Below are positions 48,398-58,632 of a DNA stretch of 64,000 nt, one piece after another. Made by a program: the position numbers and the translations under genes. Numbering within the stretch: position 1 is the stretch's first letter; the number at the start of each line of letters is the position of its first letter. The stretch is from Nocardia mangyaensis (GTDB taxonomy: Bacteria; Actinomycetota; Actinomycetes; Mycobacteriales; Mycobacteriaceae): contig NZ_CP018082.1 in NCBI RefSeq assembly GCF_001886715.1, forward strand, positions 1,054,001-1,118,000. Reading direction: 5' to 3'. Below the pieces are notes generated by a model. The model was not told the DNA's origin and searched no databases. It saw only the letters and a list, made by a program, of their open reading frames with translations.

Positions 48398-48699
48398 TGT
48401 ACACCGAACTCATCGCGAACCTCTCGATCCTGGTGCTGTCCGGATTCGTCGGGTTCGCCGTCATCTCCAAGGTCCCCAACACCCTGCACACCCCGCTGAT
48501 GTCGGGCACCAACGCCATTCACGGCATCGTCGTGCTCGGTGCGCTGGTCGTCCTCGGCAACATCAAGGACCCCTCACTGCTGGCGCAGATCGTGCTGTTC
48601 GTCGCCGTGGTGTTCGGCACGCTGAACGTGATCGGTGGCTTCGTGGTCACCGACCGCATGCTCGGCATGTTCAAGGGTAAGAAGAAGGCGGCCGAGTGA
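48397..48699 (+). CDS. pntAB: Transhydrogenase membrane subunit alpha-2
   Basis: The 100-residue protein has three hydrophobic segments (ANLSILVLSGFVGFAVISKV; INGIVVLGALVV-like IHGIVVLGALVVLG; IVLFVAVVFGTLNVIGGFVV) and the TPLMSGTNAIHG loop of PntA's C-terminal membrane domain. It overlaps both neighbours by TGATG junctions, showing tight translational coupling. Confidence 0.93.
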   Translation: MYTELIANLSILVLSGFVGFAVISKVPNTLHTPLMSGTNAIHGIVVLGALVVLGNIKDPSLLAQIVLFVAVVFGTLNVIGGFVVTDRMLGMFKGKKKAAE

Positions 48700-50138
48700 T
48701 GCACGCAGTCGACAACATGACCTATCTGGTCAACGGCCTCTACATCGTGGCCTTCTCCATGTTCATCTACGGCCTGATGGGCCTGACCGGGCCGAAGACC
48801 GCGGTGCGCGGTAACCAGATCGCCGCGGTCGGTATGGCCATCGCCGTGATCGCCACGCTGATCTCGGTGCGCAACGCCGACCTGCTCAACTGGATCCTGA
48901 TCGGCGCGGGTCTGATCGTCGGTGTGGCACTGGGTGTTCCGCCCGCCGTGCGCACCAAGATGACCGAGATGCCGCAGCTGGTCGCGGCGTTCAACGGCGT
49001 CGGTGGTGGCACGGTCGCCTTGATCGCGTGGGCCGAGTTCATCGACAGCTCGGGCTTCTCCCAGCTGCACGAAGAGCCGACCATTCACATCATCATCGGC
49101 TCGCTGTTCGCCGCGGTGATCGGTTCGATCTCGTTCTGGGGCTCGATCATCGCCTTCGCCAAGCTGCAGGAGATCCTGTCCGGCAAGCCGATCGGGATCG
49201 GCAAGCTGCAGCAGCCGCTGAACCTGCTGCTGCTGCTCGGCGCCATCGCCTGCGCCGTGGTGATCGGCGTCGGCGCAGGCAGTGGCGGTGTCTCGCAGCT
49301 GTGGATGATCGGCCTGCTCGTGCTGGCCGGTGTGCTCGGCCTGATGGTCGTGCTGCCGATCGGCGGCGCGGACATGCCGGTTGTCATCTCGCTGCTCAAC
49401 GCGCTCACCGGTCTGTCGGCCGCGGCCGCGGGTCTGGCGCTGAACAACACCGCCATGATCGTGGCGGGCATGATCGTCGGTGCTTCGGGCACCATCCTTA
49501 CCAATCTGATGGCCAAGGCGATGAACCGGTCCATCCCGGCGATCGTGGCCGGTGGTTTCGGTGGTGGCGGCGGCGCGGCCGCGGGTGCCGATGGGGGCGA
49601 GGCCAAGTCGGCCAAGGCCACCTCCGCCGCCGATGCCGCGATCCAGATGGCCTACGCCAATCAGGTCATCGTGGTCCCCGGTTACGGTATGGCCGTGGCG
49701 CAGGCCCAGCACGCGGTCAAGGAGATGGCGGCGTTGCTCGAGGCCAAGGGTGTCGAAGTCAAGTACGCGATCCACCCGGTCGCCGGTCGGATGCCCGGGC
49801 ACATGAACGTGCTGCTGGCCGAGGCAGAGGTGTCCTATGACGCGATGAAGGAGATGGACGACATCAACGGCGAGTTCAGCCGCACCGATGTGGCCCTGAT
49901 CATCGGCGCCAACGACGTCACCAACCCCTCGGCCCGCGAGGACGCCAGCAGCCCGATCTACGGCATGCCGGTACTCAATGTGGATCAGGCCAAGAACGTC
50001 ATCGTGCTCAAGCGGTCGATGAACTCCGGCTTCGCCGGCATCGACAACCCGCTGTTCTACGCCGACCACACCTCGATGCTGTTCGGTGATGCCAAGAAGT
50101 CCGTCGGTGCGGTCACCGAGGAACTGAAGGCGCTGTAA
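48699..50138 (+). CDS. pntB: NAD(P) transhydrogenase beta subunit
   Basis: The 479-residue subunit has an N-terminal membrane domain of about nine helices that, with PntAB, carries protons, and a C-terminal NADP(H)-binding domain. The latter shows VIVVPGYGMAVAQAQHAVKEM near residue 325, KYAIHPVAGRMPGHMNVLLAEA, IIGANDVTNPSAR and NVIVLKRSMNSGFAGIDN-type residues. A Gly/Ala-rich linker (GGGGGAAAGADGG) joins the two. The gene ends at a strong terminator. Confidence 0.94.
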   Translation: MHAVDNMTYLVNGLYIVAFSMFIYGLMGLTGPKTAVRGNQIAAVGMAIAVIATLISVRNADLLNWILIGAGLIVGVALGVPPAVRTKMTEMPQLVAAFNGVGGGTVALIAWAEFIDSSGFSQLHEEPTIHIIIGSLFAAVIGSISFWGSIIAFAKLQEILSGKPIGIGKLQQPLNLLLLLGAIACAVVIGVGAGSGGVSQLWMIGLLVLAGVLGLMVVLPIGGADMPVVISLLNALTGLSAAAAGLALNNTAMIVAGMIVGASGTILTNLMAKAMNRSIPAIVAGGFGGGGGAAAGADGGEAKSAKATSAADAAIQMAYANQVIVVPGYGMAVAQAQHAVKEMAALLEAKGVEVKYAIHPVAGRMPGHMNVLLAEAEVSYDAMKEMDDINGEFSRTDVALIIGANDVTNPSAREDASSPIYGMPVLNVDQAKNVIVLKRSMNSGFAGIDNPLFYADHTSMLFGDAKKSVGAVTEELKAL

Positions 50139-50156
50139 GAGACCGCTACACAGCTG

Positions 50157-50193
50157 ACGGGCCCCGCTGTTCTCGGAGAACGGCGGGGCCCGT
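50157..50193 (+). terminator. Terminator of the pnt operon
   Basis: An 18-base arm (50157-50174) pairs with 50176-50193 with one G-T pair, the outer part being acgggccccgc. It begins 18 bases after the pntB stop and is followed by ctcgttgcc. Confidence 0.85.
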
Positions 50194-50245
50194 CTCGTTG
50201 CCGTCCCTTCACCCATTGTGTCGCACGCCACAGGGGTGCTAATTT

Positions 50246-50269
50246 GATTGAGACGAAGCAGTCTCAATC
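50246..50269. promoter_or_regulatory. Perfect 9+6+9 operator palindrome before the secreted hydrolase genes
   Basis: GATTGAGAC, six spacer bases GAAGCA, then GTCTCAATC: perfect 9-bp arms. It lies 42 bases before the hydrolase start and next to an AT-rich taatttg that could be the -10. Size and symmetry are those of TetR/MarR-type operators. No regulator gene is adjacent. Confidence 0.65.
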
Positions 50270-50310
50270 GGCGACCGGGAAGTCGGCGTGAAGAAACGGA
50301 GTCCTCGACG

Positions 50311-51312
50311 ATGAGGCCACTCGCCCGCCTGCTGACCGCCATGGTGATGTCGGCCCTGACCGCCGCGCTGTCGTGCACCACCGCGAACGCCGAGGCGATC
50401 GCGCCAGGAATCACCGCGCAAAGCGTCTTCGACCAGCCAGGACCGCACCCGGTCGCCACTGCGACAGTGACCAACTCCTGTCAGGAATCGGTCGCCGGCA
50501 TGATCGCGCACCTCACCGTGCGCCTGTTCGGCAACCGCGACGACGCGCGATGCACGCAGGCGTTTCCCTACGGGCTGCAGTCGCCGGTCGGCGCGAACAC
50601 CTACTATCCGGCCGATATCGCCATGATGGAGCAGGCGCCGCTGATCCTGTTCGAGGGCGGCATCACCGCGAACCCCGGCATGTACGACACCTTGGCGCGG
50701 CAGTGGACCAGTCACGGCTTCGTCGTCGTGATCACCTACGACTTCGTGAACTCGCTCGCCCATCTGCCCGTGATCGGTCTGGCCACGGCGATCGCCCAGC
50801 ATCGCGATCCCGGCTCGCCGCTGTTCGGCCGGATCGATCTCGGTCGCACCGTGCTGGCCGGGCACTCCGCGGGCGGGGGCGCCGCCCTGCAAGCGGCGGC
50901 GCTGTTCCCGCAGATCGCGGCGGCGGTCGATCCGGGATTCGCGGTAATCGGCGTACTGGCGATCGCGCCGGGCCCCGTGGGAGTCGGCGCGCTCGTCGGC
51001 GTCCCGACGCTGTTCCTCACCGGCGCCGACGACTTCGTCGTTCCCGACTTCGCCTGGGTGCGCTGGTGGCAGTACGACCTCACCTTCCACGCACCCGCCT
51101 GGATCGCCAATGCCCGTGGCGTGAGCCATTTCTCGCCCCTTGACGGACCCGGCGCCTTCCCGTCGTCCGGGGCAGCGGTGGCTTGGCTCGAGTACCTCGC
51201 CTTCGATGACGACACCGCCCGCCGGTTCTTTGTCGGCCCCGACTGGTTGCTGCGGGCGGACCCGACCTTTATCAGAGTCGAGCGCAACTCGACGGCCGAC
51301 AGCCTGCGATGA
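50311..51312 (+). CDS. Secreted alpha/beta hydrolase (lipase/cutinase-like)
   Basis: The 333-residue precursor has an N-terminal signal peptide (LARLLTAMVMSALTAALS, cleavage near ANA-EA). The mature part has the nucleophile elbow AGHSAGGGA near residue 190, a strand PTLFLTGADDFVVPD carrying the acid, and GVSHFSPLDGPG with the likely catalytic histidine. Two cysteine pairs are possible. Such exported serine hydrolases cleave lipids or polyesters. Its stop overlaps an upstream start of the next gene (ATGA), so the two are coupled. Confidence 0.82.
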   Translation: MRPLARLLTAMVMSALTAALSCTTANAEAIAPGITAQSVFDQPGPHPVATATVTNSCQESVAGMIAHLTVRLFGNRDDARCTQAFPYGLQSPVGANTYYPADIAMMEQAPLILFEGGITANPGMYDTLARQWTSHGFVVVITYDFVNSLAHLPVIGLATAIAQHRDPGSPLFGRIDLGRTVLAGHSAGGGAALQAAALFPQIAAAVDPGFAVIGVLAIAPGPVGVGALVGVPTLFLTGADDFVVPDFAWVRWWQYDLTFHAPAWIANARGVSHFSPLDGPGAFPSSGAAVAWLEYLAFDDDTARRFFVGPDWLLRADPTFIRVERNSTADSLR

Positions 51313-51347
51313 GTCGCCGCGCCTTGATGATCGGAGAGAAATCCTTG

Positions 51348-52742
51348 ATGTCCCGACACTTTCCCTGGCTCGTCGGTATCGCGGCTGCCGCGATCACTGT
51401 CTTCCCGATGGTGTCACCGGCCGCCACCGCGCAACAGGGTGGCGAGCGTGGCTGTTCCGAGCGCGTCTCCGGGCAGCCGGTGCCGCGCGCGAGCCCAGGG
51501 GAGGTCGGGATGGACTCGGTGGCGCTGCGCGACGCACTCGACTTCGGGACGCGCGCGGGCGGAATCGCGGTCCAGGTCTACCGGCACGGCTGTCTGGTCG
51601 CCGACCACACTCCGACGCGGAATCAGCCGTTGCCGCTGGCCAGCGCCACCAAGGGCGTCACCGCCGCGGTGATCGGACGAGCCGTGACGCTGGGTCATCT
51701 CAGCGTGGACGATCCGCTCGGCAGGTTCTTCCCGCATGCTGATTCCGCGCACGCGAATCTCACGGTGCGCCAAGTCCTCACCCAGACCACCGGCCTGCAT
51801 TTCAGCTGGCCCGCCGACCTCGCCGGACAGCAGACCGACGCGGTCCGGCAAACCCTCGCCGCACCTGCCGACTACGCCCCGGGCAGCACTTTCCAATACG
51901 CGCAGAACACCGTGATGGTGCTGTCGAAGATCATCGAGATCGCCACCGGCGCCGACTTCCAGGACTTCGCGCAGCGGGAACTGTTCGCGCCCTTGGGCAT
52001 CGACCGTGGGAACTGGGTCTGGCTCCGGGACCGCAGCGGCAACACCGCCGTCAACGGCGGCCTGGCCATGCGCCCTGACGACCTCGCCCTCCTCGGCCAC
52101 CTACTGCTCCGTGAGGGTCGCTGGAACGGTGACCAGCTCATCGACGCCGACTATCTGCGGCAGGCCGCCACCGGCACCGCCGCGAACCCGGGATACGGCT
52201 TCTTGACCTGGCTCAACTCCGGCGACACCTACCGAGGAACCGAGGTCCCGAGCGCGATCTTCTACGATCACCCGCAATTCCCCGGCTCCCCGCGCGACAT
52301 GTATTCCTACGAAGGAGCGCTCGGCCAGTTCATGACCGTGGTTCCCAGCCGCGACCTGGTCGTCGTCCGTCTCGGGATTCCGCTGCGGGTCGACCTGGAC
52401 AACCCCATCGCGATACTCACCGGGAGCGGCAACCCTGACAACAACGAGCTGTTCCAGCGGATCACCCGAGCGGTCACGGATATTCCCGCCGACCCCTACG
52501 TCGATCCGTACCTGGTCGAGCGCAAGCCGCTGTCGGTCCGGACCGCCGAGGATTTGGCCGCGCTGCTCGACGCGTCGACCGCGGCCGCCATCCTGCTCGG
52601 GGTCGGCCCTTATGCCGCGAGCGACTGCAACATTGTCTGGTGTAACGGTACCTTCGTCGCGGTCGACGTGTTCCACCTCGTTCTCGACGTCGGCGGACAG
52701 GTGGCAGCCGCCGCGCTCGCCCTGGGCAACACCCCGCGCTGA
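51348..52742 (+). CDS. Secreted serine hydrolase, beta-lactamase/class C fold
   Basis: The 464-residue precursor has a signal peptide (HFPWLVGIAAAAITVFPMV, then AATA). The SxxK motif is SATK in LPLASATKGVTAAVIGRA, and FQYAQN gives the second-motif tyrosine in place of the usual YxN. GERGCSER and the C-terminal ASDCNIVWCNG add cysteines likely to form disulfides. Members act as esterases or D-amino peptidases rather than antibiotic-destroying enzymes in most cases. ATG 51348 fits the signal peptide; ATG 51309, overlapping the previous stop, is also in frame. Confidence 0.82.
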   Translation: MSRHFPWLVGIAAAAITVFPMVSPAATAQQGGERGCSERVSGQPVPRASPGEVGMDSVALRDALDFGTRAGGIAVQVYRHGCLVADHTPTRNQPLPLASATKGVTAAVIGRAVTLGHLSVDDPLGRFFPHADSAHANLTVRQVLTQTTGLHFSWPADLAGQQTDAVRQTLAAPADYAPGSTFQYAQNTVMVLSKIIEIATGADFQDFAQRELFAPLGIDRGNWVWLRDRSGNTAVNGGLAMRPDDLALLGHLLLREGRWNGDQLIDADYLRQAATGTAANPGYGFLTWLNSGDTYRGTEVPSAIFYDHPQFPGSPRDMYSYEGALGQFMTVVPSRDLVVVRLGIPLRVDLDNPIAILTGSGNPDNNELFQRITRAVTDIPADPYVDPYLVERKPLSVRTAEDLAALLDASTAAAILLGVGPYAASDCNIVWCNGTFVAVDVFHLVLDVGGQVAAAALALGNTPR

Positions 52743-52870
52743 GGAGCTTTCTCCGGCGCTGCCGAAACGCGACCACCCCGCCTTGTCGGCGGCGATCATC
52801 CCGTCCACCTTCTCTGGGCGGTTGACGTTGGCGGCCACCGACTGCGGAGGGGCGCAGCGGGTCGATCGAT

Positions 52871-54016
52871 CTAGGAGACGGTGACCGGCAGGTCGGTGAC
52901 GCCCAGTGCGCCCAGGATGCGCCCGAGCTTGCCGGTGGTCTCGGCCAGTTCGGCGGCCGGATCGGATTCGGCGACGATGCCGCCGCCCGCGTGGGCGAGC
53001 AGGCTCAGACCGTCGGCGGAGAGCTCGGCACAGCGGATGCTCACCATCCACTCGCCATTGCCCTCGGCATCGCACCAGCCGACCGCGCCCGCGTAGAAGC
53101 CGCGTTCGCCCTCGAGTTCGGCGATGACACGCGCCGCCGCGGCGGTGGGGGTGCCGCAGACCGCGGGTGTCGGGTGCAGGGCGACCGCCAGTTCCAGCGC
53201 CGTCGGTCCGGCCGTCGGCACGGAGGCGGTGATCGGGGTGCCCAGGTGCCACATCGCGGGGGTGCTGGTGAGTTCCGGTGCGGGAGTGTGCACGTCGGCG
53301 CATCGGTCACGCAGCACCGTCGACACCTGGTCGGTGACGAAGCGGTGCTCGGCGTGGTCCTTGGGCGAGCCGAGCAGAGCGTCGGCGGCCGCCTGGTCCG
53401 CGTGGCTGTCGGTGTGCACGCGGCGGGCCGATCCGGCCAGCGGATGGCTCAGGATCTCGTTCCCGTCGCGGCGCACCAGGATCTCGGGGCTGGAACCGAC
53501 GAGGTGCAGGCCCGGATAGCGCCCACCGGCGGCGGACAGGTCGACCAGGAATCCGTTGGCGTGGGGATCGGAGGCCACCATCAGGTCCAGGATGTGGTGT
53601 GCGCGTACCGGTTGCGTGGCGATGCCGCGAACTGCCCTGGCCAGCACCACTTTCCGCACGGGATGCCCAGGGTCGGCGAGCAGTTCGACCGCTGCGGCGA
53701 CACGGCGATGATGCTCCTCGGGAGCGGGGATCGCGGCATCGATGGTGAAGCCGGGCAGCGCGCGCGGTTCGGGGCGGTGCGGTGCGTCGGTGATGGTCAC
53801 CGAGTCCGGCGCCCACAGCGCCGCGGGGGCCCCGGGGGCGAACGGCAGGGCGCCGACGATGTGGCTGATCCGGCCGCTGCGCAGCGCGGTGATCGCGTCG
53901 TGGGCCGAGCGGAAGACGGTATCGCCCGCTGTCGCGGACACCGTCCGCTGCGGGCGGGACAGAACGAAAGCGGGATCGGAGCTGTCAGTACTGATGGTGA
54001 TCATCCTCTCGGTCAC
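52871..54016 (-). CDS. Isochorismate synthase (siderophore biosynthesis)
   Basis: The 381-residue chorismate-utilising enzyme should isomerise chorismate to isochorismate, the entry to salicylate or dihydroxybenzoate siderophores. KVVLARAVRG near residue 117, LVGSSPEILVRRDG, SHPLAGSARR, TPTAAAARVIAELEGERGFYAGAVGW and the closing HAGGGIVAESDPAAELAETTGKL follow EntC/DhbC order. The start is uncertain: GTG 54016 or ATG 54004. An IdeR-type iron box lies 55 bases upstream. No other synthesis genes are in this window. Confidence 0.88.
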   Translation of the reverse strand: MTERMITISTDSSDPAFVLSRPQRTVSATAGDTVFRSAHDAITALRSGRISHIVGALPFAPGAPAALWAPDSVTITDAPHRPEPRALPGFTIDAAIPAPEEHHRRVAAAVELLADPGHPVRKVVLARAVRGIATQPVRAHHILDLMVASDPHANGFLVDLSAAGGRYPGLHLVGSSPEILVRRDGNEILSHPLAGSARRVHTDSHADQAAADALLGSPKDHAEHRFVTDQVSTVLRDRCADVHTPAPELTSTPAMWHLGTPITASVPTAGPTALELAVALHPTPAVCGTPTAAAARVIAELEGERGFYAGAVGWCDAEGNGEWMVSIRCAELSADGLSLLAHAGGGIVAESDPAAELAETTGKLGRILGALGVTDLPVTVS

Positions 54017-54070
54017 ATGTCGTGCGCTGCGCCACCGTCGGGCCGTGGCGCGACCGGGGACGCCTCCCCT

Positions 54071-54089
54071 GTGGTTAGCCTAACCTGAT
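54071..54089 (-). promoter_or_regulatory. IdeR/DtxR-type iron box upstream of the isochorismate synthase gene
   Basis: gtggttagcctaacctgat contains the palindrome ggttagcctaacc (54073-54085) and matches the known IdeR consensus (ttaggttaggctaacctaa or its complement) at most positions. It predicts repression of the downstream gene when iron is plentiful. Confidence 0.8.
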
Positions 54090-54163
54090 TTGACTGTCGG
54101 GTGGTCGGCTCAGGTGGCAGGGCGCTTGACAGGACCGGCGGGATCACCCGCTCGGACCGACCG

Positions 54164-55756
54164 TCAGTGCGAGTCCGCGACCTCCGCGCTGGGCTCGCGC
54201 TCCCGCGCGTCGTTCGGCGCCGGGATGTGGCGCAGCAGCACCATGACCAGCGTGGCCGCGAGGGCGGTGAGTCCGATACCGACGACCGAGTTCACCTGCA
54301 GAGCGTGGGTATACGCCTGCCGCGCGACCTCGGTCAGCTCGCCGCCGAGCGCCGCGGGCAGCGCCGTCGCGACATGCAGGGCGCCGGCGAGGGTGTCCTC
54401 GGCGACGAGGGTGGCCTCGGCGGGCAGCCCGGCGGGCATCGTCTCGGCCATCTGGCCGCGATAGACCGCGGTCCCGATGCTGCCGATCACCGCCACGCCG
54501 AGCGCCGCCGAGAGCTCCTGACCGGTCTCCGAGATCGCCGAGGCGGCACCCGCACGCGCCGGGTCGACCGCGCCGACGATCAGATCCAGTCCGAGCACGA
54601 ACATCGGGCTCAGCCCCAGGGAGAAGATGACCATGCCGGTGACGATCAGCGCGAGGTCGTCGCCGCCGGAGAGTTGGGTGAACACCGCGTAGCCGAACAT
54701 CGCGAGGACAAGGCCGCCGGCCATCAGATACGCGGGCCGCACCCGGGGCGCGACCGCGCTCACCACACCGGCGGCCACCACCATCGCGGCGGCCTGCGGC
54801 ACGGTCCACAGTCCGGCTTCGAACGCCGACAGGCCGAGCACGAGTTGCAGGTACTGGGCGAGCAGCAGGAACAGCCCGCCCATCGCCAGCATGGCGACCA
54901 TCAGCGCCACCAGCGAGCCGCTGAACCGCACATTGCCGAACAGCCGCAGGTCGATCAGCGGATCGGTGAGCCGCCGCTGCCGCAGCACGAACACCGTGCC
55001 GAGGGCCAAGCCGGCCGCCAGGACGCCGACCGCTTCGATCGACCAGCCGTCCTTGGCCAGTTCCTTGATGCCGTAGATGACCGACATCACCGCCAGCAGC
55101 GACAACAGTGCGCTGAGCAGATCGAGCTTGCCCGGATTCGGGTCCTTGTACTCCGGCAGCAGGACCGGGCCGCTGGCCAGCAGCAGTACCATCGCCGGGA
55201 CCGCGACCAGGAACACCGAGCCCCACCAGAAGTGCTCCAGCATCGCGCCGCCGACCAGCGGGCCGATCACCATGCCGACCATGAAGCTGGTCATCCACAC
55301 GCTGATCGCGGTGGTGCGCTGGCGGTCGTCGTGGAACATGTTGCGGATGAGCGCCAGTGTGGAGGGCATCAGCGTCGCGCCGGCGATGCCGAGCAGCGCG
55401 CGGGTGCCGATGAGCATGCTCGCGCTGGTGGAGTACGCGGCGAGCACCGAGGCGACGCCGAAGGCCAGCGCGCCGATCATCAGCAGTTTGCGGCGGCCGA
55501 TGCGGTCACCGACGGTACCCATGGTGATCAGGAAGCCGGCGACCAGGAAGCCGTAGATGTCGAGGATCCACAGCAGCTGCGAACTACTCGGCTGCAAGGC
55601 CTCGCTGATCTGGGGGATCGCCAGGTAGAGCACGCTCAGGTCCATCGAGATGAGCAGCGTCGGCAGCGCGAGGACCGCCAGCCCGATCCATTCCTTGACC
55701 CCGGCTCGCGCGGGGGATTCGCCGGGGGTCTGTTCGTCGTGCTGGGTGGACGTCAC
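54164..55756 (-). CDS. MFS drug-efflux transporter, DHA2 family (14 TM)
   Basis: The 530-residue membrane protein has an early PTLLISMDLSVLYLAIPQIS segment, the MFS motif GTVGDRIGRRKLL near residue 83 and GIAGATLMPSTLALIRNMF with motif C-like features, as in SmvA/LfrA-type DHA2 exporters. About 14 hydrophobic segments can be counted. It overlaps the upstream TetR gene by four bases and carries a candidate TetR site just before its start, so it is probably induced by its own substrates, such as cationic compounds. Confidence 0.9.
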   Translation of the reverse strand: MTSTQHDEQTPGESPARAGVKEWIGLAVLALPTLLISMDLSVLYLAIPQISEALQPSSSQLLWILDIYGFLVAGFLITMGTVGDRIGRRKLLMIGALAFGVASVLAAYSTSASMLIGTRALLGIAGATLMPSTLALIRNMFHDDRQRTTAISVWMTSFMVGMVIGPLVGGAMLEHFWWGSVFLVAVPAMVLLLASGPVLLPEYKDPNPGKLDLLSALLSLLAVMSVIYGIKELAKDGWSIEAVGVLAAGLALGTVFVLRQRRLTDPLIDLRLFGNVRFSGSLVALMVAMLAMGGLFLLLAQYLQLVLGLSAFEAGLWTVPQAAAMVVAAGVVSAVAPRVRPAYLMAGGLVLAMFGYAVFTQLSGGDDLALIVTGMVIFSLGLSPMFVLGLDLIVGAVDPARAGAASAISETGQELSAALGVAVIGSIGTAVYRGQMAETMPAGLPAEATLVAEDTLAGALHVATALPAALGGELTEVARQAYTHALQVNSVVGIGLTALAATLVMVLLRHIPAPNDAREREPSAEVADSH

Positions 55757-56454
55757 CTCATGACGCTACCGACCGATCGGTCAGGCATGCCAGTGGATTT
55801 TCGCCCCCAATCTTCCCGGCTTGTCCCCGGCGGTGGTGCGACCTGGTCGCTGTCCGGATCGGCCGTCGGCCGGTCTGTATCTGTGACTTGCCGCGCGGGG
55901 GTATGTGCGCGGATCAGTTCGGTGAGATGTCGGCCCACCCGGTCCAGCGGCTCGGCGCTGCGCTTGGCCAGTGACATGACCACCGCGCCCTCGATCGCGG
56001 CGATGACGGTGGTCGCCAGCGACAGCGCGGTCTCGGGGGCGATGTGCTCGGCGCGCAGCCGGGTGGCCAGGGCCTGCTCCCAGTCGTCGAACGCCGTGCC
56101 TGCCGCATCGGCGGCCTCGGCCGACTCCGAGCGGCCCAGTGCCGCGGCCACGACCGGGCAGCCCGCGAGGAAATCGCTGGATTCGACGACCTGTTTCCAG
56201 GAGTCGGTGAACGAGCTGACGGTCGTGTCCGGCTTGCCGCCGCGGCCGAAGGTCTCGATGAGCGTCGTCATCGCCCGGCCCGCGACCCGGGTCGCCTCGG
56301 TGATGAGCTCGGATTTGCCGCCGGGGAAGTTGAGGTAGATCGTCCGGCGCGAGATGCCGCTGTGTTCGAGCAGCTGGGTGACCCCGGTTCCGGCCACACC
56401 GTTGCGGCGTACCAGGTCGATCGCGCTCTGCACGAGTCCGTCACGCGCTGCCAT
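55753..56454 (-). CDS. TetR-family regulator of the efflux and ene-reductase genes
   Basis: The 233-residue protein has a helix-turn-helix at residues 5-50 (DGLVQSAIDLVRRNGVAGTG; LLEHSGISRRTIYLNF) and a TetR C-domain with FLAGCPVVAAALGRSE, the pattern of YxaF/LfrR-like regulators of exporters. Two palindromic operators lie directly upstream and the divergent ene-reductase gene lies behind them, so one regulator likely controls both directions. A C-terminal tail of about 35 polar residues looks disordered. Confidence 0.88.
   Translation of the reverse strand: MAARDGLVQSAIDLVRRNGVAGTGVTQLLEHSGISRRTIYLNFPGGKSELITEATRVAGRAMTTLIETFGRGGKPDTTVSSFTDSWKQVVESSDFLAGCPVVAAALGRSESAEAADAAGTAFDDWEQALATRLRAEHIAPETALSLATTVIAAIEGAVVMSLAKRSAEPLDRVGRHLTELIRAHTPARQVTDTDRPTADPDSDQVAPPPGTSREDWGRKSTGMPDRSVGSVMR
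55771..55782 (-). promoter_or_regulatory. Candidate third TetR site before the MFS gene
   Basis: gaccgatcggtc shares the 10-bp core ACCGATCGGT with the two operators at 56482-56531 and lies 15 bases before the MFS start, inside the last codons of the TetR gene. The outer bases of the full operator (gtac arms) are not conserved, so binding would be weaker. Confidence 0.35.
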
Positions 56455-56481
56455 CGGCGTCCTTTCGTCGGTCCGATGGAA

Positions 56482-56531
56482 GTATACCGATCGGTGTACT
56501 ACTCTGCGGTAAGGTACACCGATCGGTGTAC
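56482..56531. promoter_or_regulatory. Double palindromic TetR operator
   Basis: gtataccgatcggtgtac (56482-56499) and the perfect palindrome gtacaccgatcggtgtac (56514-56531) have centres 32 bp apart, about three helical turns. They lie between the divergent TetR and ene-reductase starts and overlap where promoters for both are expected. Confidence 0.85.
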
Positions 56532-56558
56532 TACACGCGTCCCGCGGAGGAGTCGACG

Positions 56559-58259
<1,701 letters not shown>

Positions 58260-58316
58260 CTGCCGGCGCCACCGGAGCGCAGGTCATGCGGAGCATTCGT
58301 GCACCCATCGAAACGT

Positions 58317-58355
58317 GATCACCCCGCCCGCCGGGTTCCGGCGAACGGGGTGATC
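58317..58355. terminator. Bidirectional terminator between the ene-reductase gene and the siderophore operon
   Basis: gatcaccccg (58317-58326) pairs with 58346-58355, and inside it cgccgg pairs with ccggcg around gtt, giving one long hairpin. It lies between convergent transcripts. Confidence 0.8.
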
Positions 58356-58377
58356 GTGGTGGCGAGGTGCGGCGCGG

Positions 58378-58632
58378 TCAGACCTTGAAACGCTCGGCCA
58401 GCAGGTCGAGGGTCGCCATGGCCACTTGGCGAGGTCCGACGGCACCAGCGCGGTGGGCGCGACGGCGGCGAGCTTGTCGTAGTTCTTGATCGTCTGCTGT
58501 CCGGGCCAACCGGGTCCGCCGCCGATGATCAGGTCGGGCTGCTGGGCCGCGATGAACTCCAGGTTCAGGTCGTCACCGGAGGTCACCGCGACGGTGCCCT
58601 GCTCCTTGGCGTCCGCGGCTCGTGCGCGCCGT
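58378..58632 (-). pseudogene. Internally deleted copy of the siderophore-binding protein gene
   Basis: The frame reads DAKEQGTVAVTSGDDLNLEF, IAAQQPDLIIGGGPGWPGQQ and APTALVPSDLAKW, close to the intact FecB-like gene at 59504-60499. After an abrupt jump it reads MATLDLLAERFKV and stop, the last residues of the same protein. About 170 codons of the middle and all of the front are missing, and the junction also shifts frame. It lies directly behind the SIP gene, marking a former tandem duplicate. Confidence 0.75.

Noticed and set aside
52743..52870. Possible short minus-strand peptide (NRPEKVDGMIAADKAGW) between the serine hydrolase and isochorismate synthase genes
   Set aside because: No start, ribosome site or recognisable family; it may be a remnant but cannot be supported.
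54101..56338. A 745-codon plus-strand frame opposite the MFS and TetR genes
   Set aside because: Very rich in Arg, Gln, His and Asp with no hydrophobic or catalytic pattern; the minus-strand genes explain the region fully.
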